The notes under the pieces were generated by a model that had not been told where the DNA came from, searched no databases, and was given only the letters and a program-made list of their open reading frames with translations. The position numbers and the translations under genes were made by a program. A DNA stretch of 64,000 bases, taken from CAWHOW01 sp963831005. Its GTDB lineage: Bacteria > Bacteroidota > Bacteroidia > Bacteroidales > CG2-30-32-10. Location: positions 1-64,000 of the forward strand of contig CAWHOW010000026.1 in the NCBI GenBank assembly GCA_963831005.1, given 5' to 3'. Shown one piece after another: positions 8,834 through 17,335 of the stretch (positions within the stretch are counted from its first letter, which is position 1; each line of letters opens with the position of its first letter).

Positions 8834-9290
8834 AGTGAAAAAATAATTGAAAAAACAGGGGAACGTTTTTATCATTTCTGTTATTAATACAATAGAAAGG
8901 TTCACATGAAACGAATTTTAACAATTTTTTCTCTTTCATTTTCAATAAAATGCAACAGCATTTGAAAAATAGTTCAAAAAAAAGTGTTACGAAATTCAAA
9001 AATCGGTATTAAGTATATATGAGGGGTGTATTTAACATTTGAATGTTTGATTTTTTTTGATTTCATTTTCAGCTATTTAATAATGTTCTGAAAAAATAGT
9101 TCAAAAAAACATGAAACGAAATTGAAAAAACGGTATTAATATATGAAGGGTTATATGATGAAGATAAATTTTAACAATTGGAATGAATTTTAACAAAATT
9201 TTCTTGCCTTGCAATTAAAGGGTTTGAATGCCATTGTTGAAAAATAATTCAAAAATAAGTGTAAGATTTTTGGAAAACAGGTATTCACAT
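8834..9290. repeat. Four degenerate copies of an AT-rich repeat upstream of the LytTR gene
   Basis: The stretch between nadB and the LytTR gene has no gene but contains a repeated block of the form TGAAAAAATAGTTCAAAAAA, about 10-20 bases, then GAAATT and GGTATTAAT-like sequence. Copies begin near 8834, 8960, 9087 and 9237, spaced about 125-150 bases. TTTTAACAATTT-like pieces recur between them. Function is unknown; binding sites for the adjacent regulator are possible. Confidence 0.6.
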
Positions 9291-9303
9291 AATAAAGTCC
9301 GTT

Positions 9304-9720
9304 ATGGATTTAAGGCTTAAACTAACTTTAAATCTGATGATAGAACTGGGTAAGCAGGGTTATACCTGTTTGCCGGGAAAATCAATGAATATAAGTATCG
9401 CCGCCCTGCCATATTTTATGAGCATCTGTAAAAACGAGGTGCTATATTTCAGGGCAAATGGCAACTGTACAGATATGATAATGAAGGGAGGTAATAATAG
9501 GCTTATTACAGCGTCGCTGGCGAAAGTGGAAAGAACCATAAACGATGATGATTTTTTCAAAAGCGATAAAACGATACTTGTAAATTACCCATACATCAAT
9601 GAACTTGATAGAAAAAATAAATGCTTAAAGCTTTGCACGGGTGATTGCGTAAAGATAAGCAGGCGAAAAACCAACGAACTTATTCCCTACCTGAAAAGGA
9701 AGAACGAAAAGATTATTTAA
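9304..9720 (+). CDS. LytTR-type DNA-binding protein without receiver domain
   Basis: This 138-aa protein consists mainly of one LytTR DNA-binding domain (about residues 40-130). The segments NEVLYFRANGNCTDMI, DDDFFKSDKTILVNYPYINEL and KISRRKTNELIPYL follow the LytTR pattern of a recognition segment, the FF(R/K)xxx(S/T)xLVN core and the ISRR closing motif. There is no receiver or sensor domain, so how it is controlled is not visible. It would bind DNA as a transcription regulator, and the repeated sequence directly upstream is a candidate target. Start ATG at 9304; a slightly different start cannot be excluded. Confidence 0.75.
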   Translation: MDLRLKLTLNLMIELGKQGYTCLPGKSMNISIAALPYFMSICKNEVLYFRANGNCTDMIMKGGNNRLITASLAKVERTINDDDFFKSDKTILVNYPYINELDRKNKCLKLCTGDCVKISRRKTNELIPYLKRKNEKII

Positions 9721-9878
9721 AGTTTGGTCGATAAAAACATACCGTAAAATAAAAATATCATTTTGTTAAACCATAGTATTATTCTTTAGCATATTTTCAC
9801 GCCACAAATTGTTCTTTACATATAGACAAGGCTTTCAACAGTGAAACCCGCCTGGCAGGCAAGAAATGCCTTAGTAAT

Positions 9879-10076
9879 TGAAGCGAAGGGATGAGTAATT
9901 TTTCCCTCTCTGCAAATAAATGAAGCGAAGGGAACAGCAATTTATCCCTCTCTGTAAACAAATGAAGCGAAGGGAACAGTAATTTATCCCTCTCTGTAAA
10001 TAAATGAAGCGAAGGGATGAATAATTTATCCCTCTCTGTAAATAAATAAAGCGAAGGGATGAGTAATTTTTCCCTC
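9879..10076. repeat. Five-copy 42-bp tandem repeat
   Basis: Units start at 9879, 9921, 9963, 10005 and 10047, exactly 42 bp apart. Each unit carries AAGCGAAGGGA followed by TCCCTCTCTG, so GGGA/TCCC can pair within each unit. The array fills most of the 420-base gap between the LytTR gene and the next gene. The rest of the gap (9721-9878) is AT-rich with nothing recognised. Confidence 0.9.
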
Positions 10077-10140
10077 AGTTACAATTATTAAAACGAGTAA
10101 ATAAACATATATTCATTAACTTAACAAAACACTAAAAATT

Positions 10141-10908
10141 ATGGCAGCAGGAACTAGAATACCAACAGAACCCGACGTATTTGCTCCATTTATGGACAAT
10201 ACCGACAACCACCAGCTAAGTATTAACCCCGTTAGCGGACAGGCTTATTGGAAAGACTGGGGCTGGACAACAGCCGACAGCGCACAATGGACGGCTTATC
10301 GCACACAAAGCGACAAGCTTTACCTGCTTTACAGCGATAAAAAACACAATAATACCGAAAACAGGAATGAAATGACAACATTGATTAAAAACGTTAAAGC
10401 CTATGACCATAACCCATTAACCGGCCATCACCTGCTGGATAAAATAGCTATTATGGGAACCATGAACAGTTGTTCGATATTTAAAGTGAAACGCGGCACA
10501 CCGCTAGTGCTTACTGCCGACAAAATAGGCCCGCTGCCCGGAACACTTATCCCTGTGCTTACTGAAAGGTTAAACACCGAGGGCGAACACAAGCTGGCCG
10601 TTCGCAACCCGCTAAAGCCCAAAAGCAGGGCTATTCCCAAAGGAATGAAGTTTTGCAAAGTGTATCGCTTTATAGGTACGGCAGCGCCCACAAGTATAAG
10701 CCAGTACCAGTTTATAGGCAATGCCAAGCGGGGTTTAATAGTAAGCAACTTTGCCGAAATAGGTTTAGACCCTACTGCAAAGCTGTGGGCATGGTACATA
10801 GCCCGCTACGAAAGCACCAAAGGCGTGCTGGGCAACCCTTCGAAAGCGCTTAAAATGGGAGTGCTGTTACAGGACGAAAGCCCCCTGCCTCCGGTAGCTA
10901 AAAGTTAA
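10141..10908 (+). CDS. Unrecognised 255-aa protein
   Basis: I do not recognise this protein with confidence. It has no signal peptide or membrane segment. The N-terminal third (IPTEPDVFAPFMDNTDNHQL, then a Trp-rich YWKDWGW region, and EMTTLIKNVKAYDHNPLTGH) looks like a helical domain. The C-terminal part has short strands (LVLTADKIGPLPGTLIPVLT, CKVYRFIG). Codon use is visibly richer in G and C than the neighbours, with many GCC/GCG/CTG codons, which may mean different origin or high expression. It sits between a LytTR regulator plus tandem repeats and a T9SS surface protein. The frame is long, well composed and ATG-initiated, so it is very likely a gene. Confidence 0.75.
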   Translation: MAAGTRIPTEPDVFAPFMDNTDNHQLSINPVSGQAYWKDWGWTTADSAQWTAYRTQSDKLYLLYSDKKHNNTENRNEMTTLIKNVKAYDHNPLTGHHLLDKIAIMGTMNSCSIFKVKRGTPLVLTADKIGPLPGTLIPVLTERLNTEGEHKLAVRNPLKPKSRAIPKGMKFCKVYRFIGTAAPTSISQYQFIGNAKRGLIVSNFAEIGLDPTAKLWAWYIARYESTKGVLGNPSKALKMGVLLQDESPLPPVAKS

Positions 10909-10932
10909 TAGGTTTAAAGTAAAAGTAAAAAA

Positions 10933-10961
10933 CCGGGGCAGGCTTGCACACCTGCTTCCGG
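10933..10961 (+). terminator. Possible hairpin terminator
   Basis: CCGGGGCAGG (10933-10942) and CCTGCTTCCGG (10951-10961) form an imperfect GC-rich stem just after the 255-aa gene. Only a short T-rich stretch follows, so termination is uncertain. The remaining 240 bases before the next gene show nothing further. Confidence 0.4.
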
Positions 10962-11207
10962 CTTCTTGAGCAAGAAATATATTCAGTAACTAAACCAAAT
11001 ATTTTGCAAAAATAGTATATCTAAACCCTTTTAGCAAGTTTTTATAAAACAAGCATTAAAGCGTATGGCACCCCGTACCGAAGGTCGGGGAAGTACTGCG
11101 AAAGTGGGAAATTAAATTTAATAACAAATAACTCAATAACCATTTAAAAAAGGAACAAGCCTAAAATCCTTGAAAAGAGTAGGCAATAATTAAAAAACAA
11201 AAAAAAT

Positions 11208-13043
11208 ATGAAAAAGAATTATGTAAAAATGTTCATTGCGCTGATAGTTGTAGCAACTTTCAGTATTTATCAGGTGCAAAGCCAAAATGTAACATCAGGT
11301 AGCGGTGTGTTAACTAATAATGGTGGTTGCACAGCAGCCGGTACAGGCGGAGATTGTACCGACACTTATATAGGACGTGCAGCAGGTGCAAGTACAACAG
11401 CTACAAATAGCTATAATTCGTTTTTTGGCGACCATGCCGGGTTTAGTAATGTTTCCGGCACCAACAATACTCATTTAGGTTGGGAAGCAGGTTATGATAA
11501 TACGGCATCTAATAATACTTTTATTGGATCTTCTGCCGGGTGGTCTAATACAGGGACATATAATGTTATTGTTGGCCAGGCAGGGTATTATAATACTAGC
11601 GGCGGAAAAAATTCCTTCTTAGGATACCAGGCAGGGCAACAAAATACTACCGCAAGCAGTAATTCGGCATTGGGGTTTAATTCACTTTATTATAATCAAA
11701 CCGGACAATATAATACCTGTTTGGGCGCTTATGCAGGTGAGGGAAGCACTGGCAATTCCTATTCAAACGGTTGTTTTGTTGGCTACCAGGCAGGTTATTC
11801 AAATAAACTTGATGATAATACAGCATTGGGCTACCAGGCGCTTTATTCCAATAAGGATATTGAATGTACTGCTATTGGATCAGGAGCGTTATATAACAGT
11901 AACGCGGAAGGCAATACAGCCACCGGATATTATGCACTTAACGCCGTTACCACAACAGGATATAGTACCGCCAACGGATATAATGCGCTCTATCAAAGCA
12001 CAGGAGCCGGTAATACCGCTGTTGGTGCGAACGCTCTTGCAAACAATACTACAGGAGCGAACAATACGGCTATAGGAAAAAGCGCTGATATTCCTTCTGG
12101 CACAACCTATTCAAATTGCACTTATTTAGGTTATAATGGAGGAACACCTTGGATTGCCGCTAGTAATCAAATGCAACTTGGCAATAGTTCAGTTTCAGAT
12201 ATTTGGTGTTCAAATGCGACAATACATTCAGCTAGTGATAGACGCATCAAAAACAATATAAAAGAAAATGTACCAGGACTTGCTTTTATCAATTTACTTA
12301 AGCCCGTAACATATCATTATGACATTCATAAGGAAAACAGTATATTGGGATATCCTACAAAAACCACTATAATCCCTGGCGCTCCAATAGCTACCACTAC
12401 TACTGATTCATTAGGACAACAAGTTGTAAGCTATAGCCCCGGTACTCCTACTACTGTTACTGCAATAGATACATCTTACTGGGCAGGCAAATACGATGTT
12501 GAGAAAATAAACTATACAGGTTTAATTGCCCAGCAGGTTGATTCGGCAGCTCAAAAAATCGGTTATGATTTTAATGGTGTCTATAGACCCATAGATGCAA
12601 ATCATCTTTATGCTTTGAGCTATACACAATTTATTATGCCTCTTATAAAGGCAGTACAAGAATTAAGCAAAGAAGTTGATAGTTTAAAATCAGCAGCTAA
12701 ACCAACAGGCACTTTACAGCACACAAGAAATAATAGTAATGAGCCAGACGATGCAACAAGCATACATAATATTGAATTAGCTAATAATGCGATTCTATAT
12801 CAAAATGCACCCAACCCGTTTGGCAACGGTACAACAATAAAATATTTCGTACCAGAAAATGCCGATGCCCAAATTATTTTTTATGACGAGTTTGGCACTC
12901 AGATTAAAACTTTCAAGGTATCAGAAAACGGAACTGGGCAGTTAAATATTGATGCAAGCAATCTTGCAGCAGGCATGTACTCGTATTCTCTTATTGTGAA
13001 TGGGAAAGTGGTTGATACTAAAAAAATGCTCAAAAGCAATTAA
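11208..13043 (+). CDS. T9SS-exported surface protein with YadA-head-like repeats and S74 chaperone domain
   Basis: The 611-aa protein has a signal peptide (MKKNYVKMFIALIVVATFSIYQVQSQ). Residues about 45-330 are repeats of the type NTAxGYxAL / GNTAVGANAL / FLGYQAGQQNT, the pattern of YadA-like trimeric adhesin heads. At about 343-500 comes SDRRIKNNIKENVPGLAFINLLKPV, the start of a peptidase S74 (intramolecular chaperone) domain, with a large Thr/Pro-rich insert. The final 80 residues (LYQNAPNPFGNGTTIKYFVP to KKMLKSN) are a type A T9SS sorting domain. S74 domains normally help trimer folding and may cut themselves off; here the sorting signal lies after the S74 domain, which is odd. Probably a trimeric cell-surface adhesin. 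Confidence 0.85.
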   Translation: MKKNYVKMFIALIVVATFSIYQVQSQNVTSGSGVLTNNGGCTAAGTGGDCTDTYIGRAAGASTTATNSYNSFFGDHAGFSNVSGTNNTHLGWEAGYDNTASNNTFIGSSAGWSNTGTYNVIVGQAGYYNTSGGKNSFLGYQAGQQNTTASSNSALGFNSLYYNQTGQYNTCLGAYAGEGSTGNSYSNGCFVGYQAGYSNKLDDNTALGYQALYSNKDIECTAIGSGALYNSNAEGNTATGYYALNAVTTTGYSTANGYNALYQSTGAGNTAVGANALANNTTGANNTAIGKSADIPSGTTYSNCTYLGYNGGTPWIAASNQMQLGNSSVSDIWCSNATIHSASDRRIKNNIKENVPGLAFINLLKPVTYHYDIHKENSILGYPTKTTIIPGAPIATTTTDSLGQQVVSYSPGTPTTVTAIDTSYWAGKYDVEKINYTGLIAQQVDSAAQKIGYDFNGVYRPIDANHLYALSYTQFIMPLIKAVQELSKEVDSLKSAAKPTGTLQHTRNNSNEPDDATSIHNIELANNAILYQNAPNPFGNGTTIKYFVPENADAQIIFYDEFGTQIKTFKVSENGTGQLNIDASNLAAGMYSYSLIVNGKVVDTKKMLKSN

Positions 13044-13061
13044 TTGATAATTTATAAACAG

Positions 13062-13100
13062 AAGCCCTTTCCACTATAATGGCGGGGCTTTTGTTTTTTC
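13062..13100 (+). terminator. Rho-independent terminator
   Basis: AAGCCC (13062-13067) pairs with GGGCTT (13085-13090), with an inner CCA/TGG pair, followed by TTTTGTTTTTT. It closes the adhesin-like gene. Confidence 0.75.
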
Positions 13101-13124
13101 TATTTCAAATAGAAATTTAATTTG

Positions 13125-13132
13125 TACCTTTG
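13125..13132 (+). promoter_or_regulatory. -7 promoter element TACCTTTG
   Basis: TACCTTTG matches TAnnTTTG exactly and lies 23 bases before the ATG at 13155. It overlaps an upstream in-frame TTG (13122), which argues for the later ATG. No convincing -33 box. Confidence 0.55.
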
Positions 13133-13154
13133 TTATAATAAAAATATTACAGTT

Positions 13155-13979
13155 ATGAAAAAAATACTATTCATTGCTTTACTTGCTTTCTGTATAAAAG
13201 CAAGCGCACAGATAACACTCGAGCATAAGTATGATAGTGCTTCGGATTATCAAGATAATATTTTGATGATTGTAAATTTTGCCGTGTCAGGCGAACGATA
13301 CGTTAGAATTAACATACAAGGGAAAACAATTAATATATACGACATGACACATTCTTTATTGAAGTCAATATCCTATGCTGGTTTTCCTCAATCTACTGGT
13401 AATACAACAATTCTTTATTTATCTGAGAATTTATTTACTACTGATTCTAAAATAGATTTTATGTATTTGTATAGTGATGCCACTAAAAGCAATACTCTAA
13501 TTTATAACGAGGATGGAACTTTAATTTTTCAAGCAGATAGTTTGAAACCGTGGGAACAAAATAATGTTCCTCAGGAACAATATGAGATATATAATACTTC
13601 ACAGGGTGCTAAAATGATTTTAAGCAATCAGTTTACTGATCAAGCATATGTTTACAGCTTGCCAGGCACATTAACTTCATGTTGTAACGAAGATAATATT
13701 AGGTTATTAGCTGCCCAAAGGCAAAGCGGTATTTCAAATCCTTACCCCAACCCAAACAATGGCAGTACAAAAATAGATTATACCTTGCCGCCGGGTGTAA
13801 ACGAAGGAGAAATTGTGTTTTATAATTTAATGGGCAACGAAGTAAAACGCTTTAAAGTGGATAAAACATTTAATACATTGCTTATTTCAACCAAGGATAT
13901 AGCCGCAGGCACTTATTATTACCAACTGCAAACCACAGGGGAGAGTAGTGGTGGGAAAAAGATGGTGGTAATAAAATAA
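13155..13979 (+). CDS. T9SS type A sorting-domain secreted protein, unknown function
   Basis: A 274-aa protein with signal peptide (MKKILFIALLAFCIKASAQ), a central domain of about 165 residues that I do not recognise (beta-rich, includes two adjacent Cys in LTSCCNEDN), and a C-terminal T9SS sorting domain beginning NPYPNPNNGSTKIDYTLPPG and ending GGKKMVVIK. The sorting domain directs export through the T9SS and anchoring on the cell surface. The start is placed at the ATG after the -7 box. Likely a single-gene unit between the terminator upstream and a repeat-bearing gap downstream. Confidence 0.85.
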   Translation: MKKILFIALLAFCIKASAQITLEHKYDSASDYQDNILMIVNFAVSGERYVRINIQGKTINIYDMTHSLLKSISYAGFPQSTGNTTILYLSENLFTTDSKIDFMYLYSDATKSNTLIYNEDGTLIFQADSLKPWEQNNVPQEQYEIYNTSQGAKMILSNQFTDQAYVYSLPGTLTSCCNEDNIRLLAAQRQSGISNPYPNPNNGSTKIDYTLPPGVNEGEIVFYNLMGNEVKRFKVDKTFNTLLISTKDIAAGTYYYQLQTTGESSGGKKMVVIK

Positions 13980-14020
13980 GTTTTTTAAAGAATAATCGAG
14001 CTAAAAGCCCCCAAAATGAT

Positions 14021-14125
14021 GTCACACTGAGGAGGAGAGAAGCGACGTCTCGAAGTGGGATTATCGTATGCCATGCTTCAAGACGCGGAGTTTATCCTGA
14101 CAAAGGAAGGGCTCCTCAGCATGAC
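14021..14125. repeat. Inverted intergenic repeat of GTCA..CTGAGGAG type
   Basis: GTCACACTGAGGAG (14021-14034) and, about 75 bases on, CTCCTCAGCATGAC (14112-14125) form an imperfect inverted pair. The sequence between includes AGCGACGTCTCGAAG. This resembles dispersed REP-like intergenic elements of environmental bacteria. It lies between two convergent genes. Confidence 0.5.
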
Positions 14126-14205
14126 TATACCATTTGGGCTTGGAATTTGAGATTTGGGTCTTGGAGCTTAATAAAGGAAGAAGCATGCAAACTTTAGTCA
14201 CGCCT

Positions 14206-17200
14206 TTATGGCAGTACAACCAGTTTCATGCACGAACTTCCCTTCTCCCCTGCTATCTTCAGCGTGTAAGTGCCTGCAGCAAGGCTAAGGTTGGAAGCAT
14301 CAATAACTGAAGTGTAATTGCCTTTCATTAGCATGGTTTTAGGCTTTATCAGCGCCGCCCTGCCAAGCTTGTCAATAAGGGATATTTCAATGGATTCATT
14401 ATCCCTGAGGCAGAACGCAACAGTAATATTCCCCGATGAAGGGTTTGGAAATGCTTTAATACCGTATATGCCGCTATATTCCTTTATGCCCACGGTTGAA
14501 TCAACATAATCGCCGTCGGAAGTGCAGATGCTCGTAAGTCCTGCCCCATCCACTGTTTTCACGCTTACATAATACTTCTGCCCTATGCTAAGCGTAAGCC
14601 CTGAATTAGTAAATGAAGTGGCGGTTCCATTGCTGGTCCATCCCAGCACATTGGTTCCGCCCGAAGTAGTGCCTATGGCATACCAGTAGGTGGCTATGCC
14701 CGAATTGGAATCAACAGAAGCCACCCAGTTTGCCGAAAGCGTTGTAAGCGAAGTGCTGGTATCAATATCAGCGCCTGTTCCGTCGTTCACGGTATAGCAT
14801 AAAGGGTTGGTCCAGTCAACATTGATGTATTGCATAGCAATGGCAGAAAGGTTACCCGCGCTGTCGTTGCAGATGGATTTAATAAGCCCCGAAGGGGTTG
14901 AAGGATTGGGGTTCTGATAGCGTATATCGTTGGTGGATGCCGCGCCCACATCAACGGTAACCGAAGGATACCTGCTGCGGAACACTTCAAGGCTGTCGAA
15001 AGCAACCTTTGCATTGCCTGTGCGGAAGGAAAAATAATTACCTGCTGTTGTTAAAGGCGATGGATCTGTCCATGTGCCGAGGAAAATATTATCCCTGTAA
15101 ACATCTATCTTGCCTGTTGTCCTGTCAAAGATAATTTTGTAATCGTACCATTGCCCAACATTTATTGTAATGCCTGTAACTGTTTTCAATATTCCGCTGC
15201 ATACATTGTTTGTTACCTTGTAAAATTCCAGTTGGCTAAGTTCCTGCCTGAAATAAACAAAGTAAGAGTTCCCGCGCTGATTTAAGTAAGCTGAATCGCA
15301 GAAAAAATGTATGCCTAACCTTCTGTTATCCGCGCCATAATTTAATGAAGTAAGCTTCGCCTTGAAATGATAAATATAGCGATTGGACAGAGTCTGGTTT
15401 AATGCAGTGTAGATATTCGTATTGTTGACTGTGGAATCCGACTGTACAAACATACCACCTGAAACAGCCCATGTTCCGCTTGAAGCGGGGATGTGCCATG
15501 ATGTATCTAGCGTAACAAAATCATCGGTAATAAATCCTCTTTGCGCATTTCCATGCCATTGGCTGCCGTTGTAATCGGCTACGGTGTAAAAGCTTTTAGC
15601 TACTCCCAAACCGCCTGTATTATCCACATCGGTAAAATTGGCAGTGAAGTTGGTTGTCTGCCAGTTGCCGCTAACGCTGATAGCAGTGGTGGGAGCTATA
15701 TCATCCACATTGCAATGCCATACTGCCCGCCAGCCCGGGTCGACTGTTGCGCCATCCGACTTCCATTTTATTGTAAGCGATGAACCCGTGGAGTTAACAT
15801 TTCCCGGACTGTTCGTTCCCTGGTAAGCGCCAATCAGAGGGGATGAAGTGCTTGGGCCATCATATATCTTCAATGAATCATAATTCGCTTCTGTACTGAA
15901 CGAAGTGAAATCAAGAGATAAGGTAGAAGCACCTGTAGGAGCAATGGTATATGTATAGCTTTCATTATTAAAATAGCTTAATGAAGGTCCGCCCATATCA
16001 TAAATAGTGTCTGAACATGGCACTATTGCACAAGTAGAAAGTTTATCAGATATTTTATTCCAGTAACCACTGTAGCCATCGTCATAGCCAAGTGCCCATA
16101 TACCTATACCTCCTATACCCCTTTGGTTAACTATGTCTAGACGTTTGCCCATGCTATAATAATTGTCCATCCAGCATTGATGATCGGCACCGCTTACCGA
16201 ATAATTATAATAAGGAGTGTAAGAAGCGGAATCCCAAATAGGAGTTGAATAATATCCACTTGAATTGGCCAGAACAGTATTAAACAAAACATCCGATCCT
16301 GTTCCGGTGGTGCTTGCATGCATGGCTGTGCTTGATGTAGGCCAGCTGTAACCGTAATATGGAATCCCCAATACAAGTTTTGAAGGAGTCACACCCTGGT
16401 GCAAATAATAAGTAATAGAATTGGTAAGGCAGTAATTTACATCATATAAAGGGTCTGTTGCTCCGGCTGTCGAGCTTCCTCCATAATAGTAATCATATCC
16501 CATAATGACAAAATAATCAACGTAAGCATTCAATGCAGCTATATTAAACGAAGGGCCCCAGTCAACAGCATAAGTAGCTATACTTACCTTAGAGCCGGGT
16601 ATAGCTGTATGCATGCGAGTGCAAAGGCTGTCCATGAAAATAGTAAAAGTGGTTTCGTTAGATGCACCCATTCCTTCAAAATCTATATTCACTCCGTTTG
16701 CATTGCGCGCACGGACAAGGCTTACAAGGTTGCTTATTAAAGTAGTCTGGGCGGTTGGATTGGTGAGGAAAGTAGTAAGATTAGACATCAGGTCGGCGCA
16801 GAGGTCAACTTTAACGCCATGAGCTTCTGCCGAATCGACCACTGCTGCTGTGGACCAGCTATGTGTACTGCTGGCAGTGCCATCGGCATAGTTAACATCA
16901 TAAAAGCAATAACAGAGGCGGGAAACCAGGTTCCACTGGAAGTTATTGTACTCGGTCCCATTCCAGTAAGGGAACCAGCCATACACCATTTTATTCAACG
17001 TGCAGGCTGACGATTGTTTCTGCATAAGCTGATGCTTAGTACCGGGATGTAAAACAGCAGCCAGGCTGTCCCATTGCTGTTCGCTGGTAAGATTGTATTG
17101 GGAATAGAATTCATTTTGCTTCTGCATGATGGATTTATCTCCGCTCTGGGCAAAAGACAGATTTATCATACTGATAACTGCCAACAGGAAAGTAGGGAAA

Positions 17201-17208
17201 TATTTCAT
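14206..17208 (-). CDS. Secreted GH18-family glycosidase with CUB-like domain and T9SS sorting signal
   Basis: This 1000-aa protein has a signal peptide (to about residue 20, LSFAQ). A GH18 fold follows at about 72-390: MVYGWFPYWNGTEYNN, the catalytic-strand motif NGVNIDFEG with general acid Glu178, and later FVIMGYDYYY and KLVLGIPYYGYSW. The first two Asp of the DGxDxDxE consensus are Asn here, while Asp176 and Glu178 remain. Residues about 395-505 resemble a CUB domain (LSLDFTSFSTEANYDSLKIYDG). A concanavalin-like region (about 590-760) and a fibronectin-type segment come next, and a T9SS sorting domain (IKAFPNPSSGNITVAF) ends the protein. Most likely it hydrolyses a chitin- or peptidoglycan-like glycan outside the cell; substrate unknown. 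Confidence 0.88.
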   Translation of the reverse strand: MKYFPTFLLAVISMINLSFAQSGDKSIMQKQNEFYSQYNLTSEQQWDSLAAVLHPGTKHQLMQKQSSACTLNKMVYGWFPYWNGTEYNNFQWNLVSRLCYCFYDVNYADGTASSTHSWSTAAVVDSAEAHGVKVDLCADLMSNLTTFLTNPTAQTTLISNLVSLVRARNANGVNIDFEGMGASNETTFTIFMDSLCTRMHTAIPGSKVSIATYAVDWGPSFNIAALNAYVDYFVIMGYDYYYGGSSTAGATDPLYDVNYCLTNSITYYLHQGVTPSKLVLGIPYYGYSWPTSSTAMHASTTGTGSDVLFNTVLANSSGYYSTPIWDSASYTPYYNYSVSGADHQCWMDNYYSMGKRLDIVNQRGIGGIGIWALGYDDGYSGYWNKISDKLSTCAIVPCSDTIYDMGGPSLSYFNNESYTYTIAPTGASTLSLDFTSFSTEANYDSLKIYDGPSTSSPLIGAYQGTNSPGNVNSTGSSLTIKWKSDGATVDPGWRAVWHCNVDDIAPTTAISVSGNWQTTNFTANFTDVDNTGGLGVAKSFYTVADYNGSQWHGNAQRGFITDDFVTLDTSWHIPASSGTWAVSGGMFVQSDSTVNNTNIYTALNQTLSNRYIYHFKAKLTSLNYGADNRRLGIHFFCDSAYLNQRGNSYFVYFRQELSQLEFYKVTNNVCSGILKTVTGITINVGQWYDYKIIFDRTTGKIDVYRDNIFLGTWTDPSPLTTAGNYFSFRTGNAKVAFDSLEVFRSRYPSVTVDVGAASTNDIRYQNPNPSTPSGLIKSICNDSAGNLSAIAMQYINVDWTNPLCYTVNDGTGADIDTSTSLTTLSANWVASVDSNSGIATYWYAIGTTSGGTNVLGWTSNGTATSFTNSGLTLSIGQKYYVSVKTVDGAGLTSICTSDGDYVDSTVGIKEYSGIYGIKAFPNPSSGNITVAFCLRDNESIEISLIDKLGRAALIKPKTMLMKGNYTSVIDASNLSLAAGTYTLKIAGEKGSSCMKLVVLP

Positions 17209-17301
17209 AATGATTTAATTGAAAGGAAAGCAAAAATACTAAACAATGCTAAGATAGTCAAACAAATGGGAAGTAATATTCGTTATGATTGAGATTTTTT
17301 G

Positions 17302-17309
17302 TAAATTTG
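17302..17309 (+). promoter_or_regulatory. -7 promoter element TAAATTTG
   Basis: An exact TAnnTTTG match 26 bases before the ATG at 17336. It lies inside the upstream extension of the open frame (17285), which supports the later start. Confidence 0.6.
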
Positions 17310-17335
17310 CAATCCCATTTCTTAAGAAGATAATC

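Noticed and set aside
8793..8999. 68-aa Phe/Cys-rich minus-strand frame upstream of nadB
   Set aside because: Low-complexity translation of the AT-rich repeats, with no start context.
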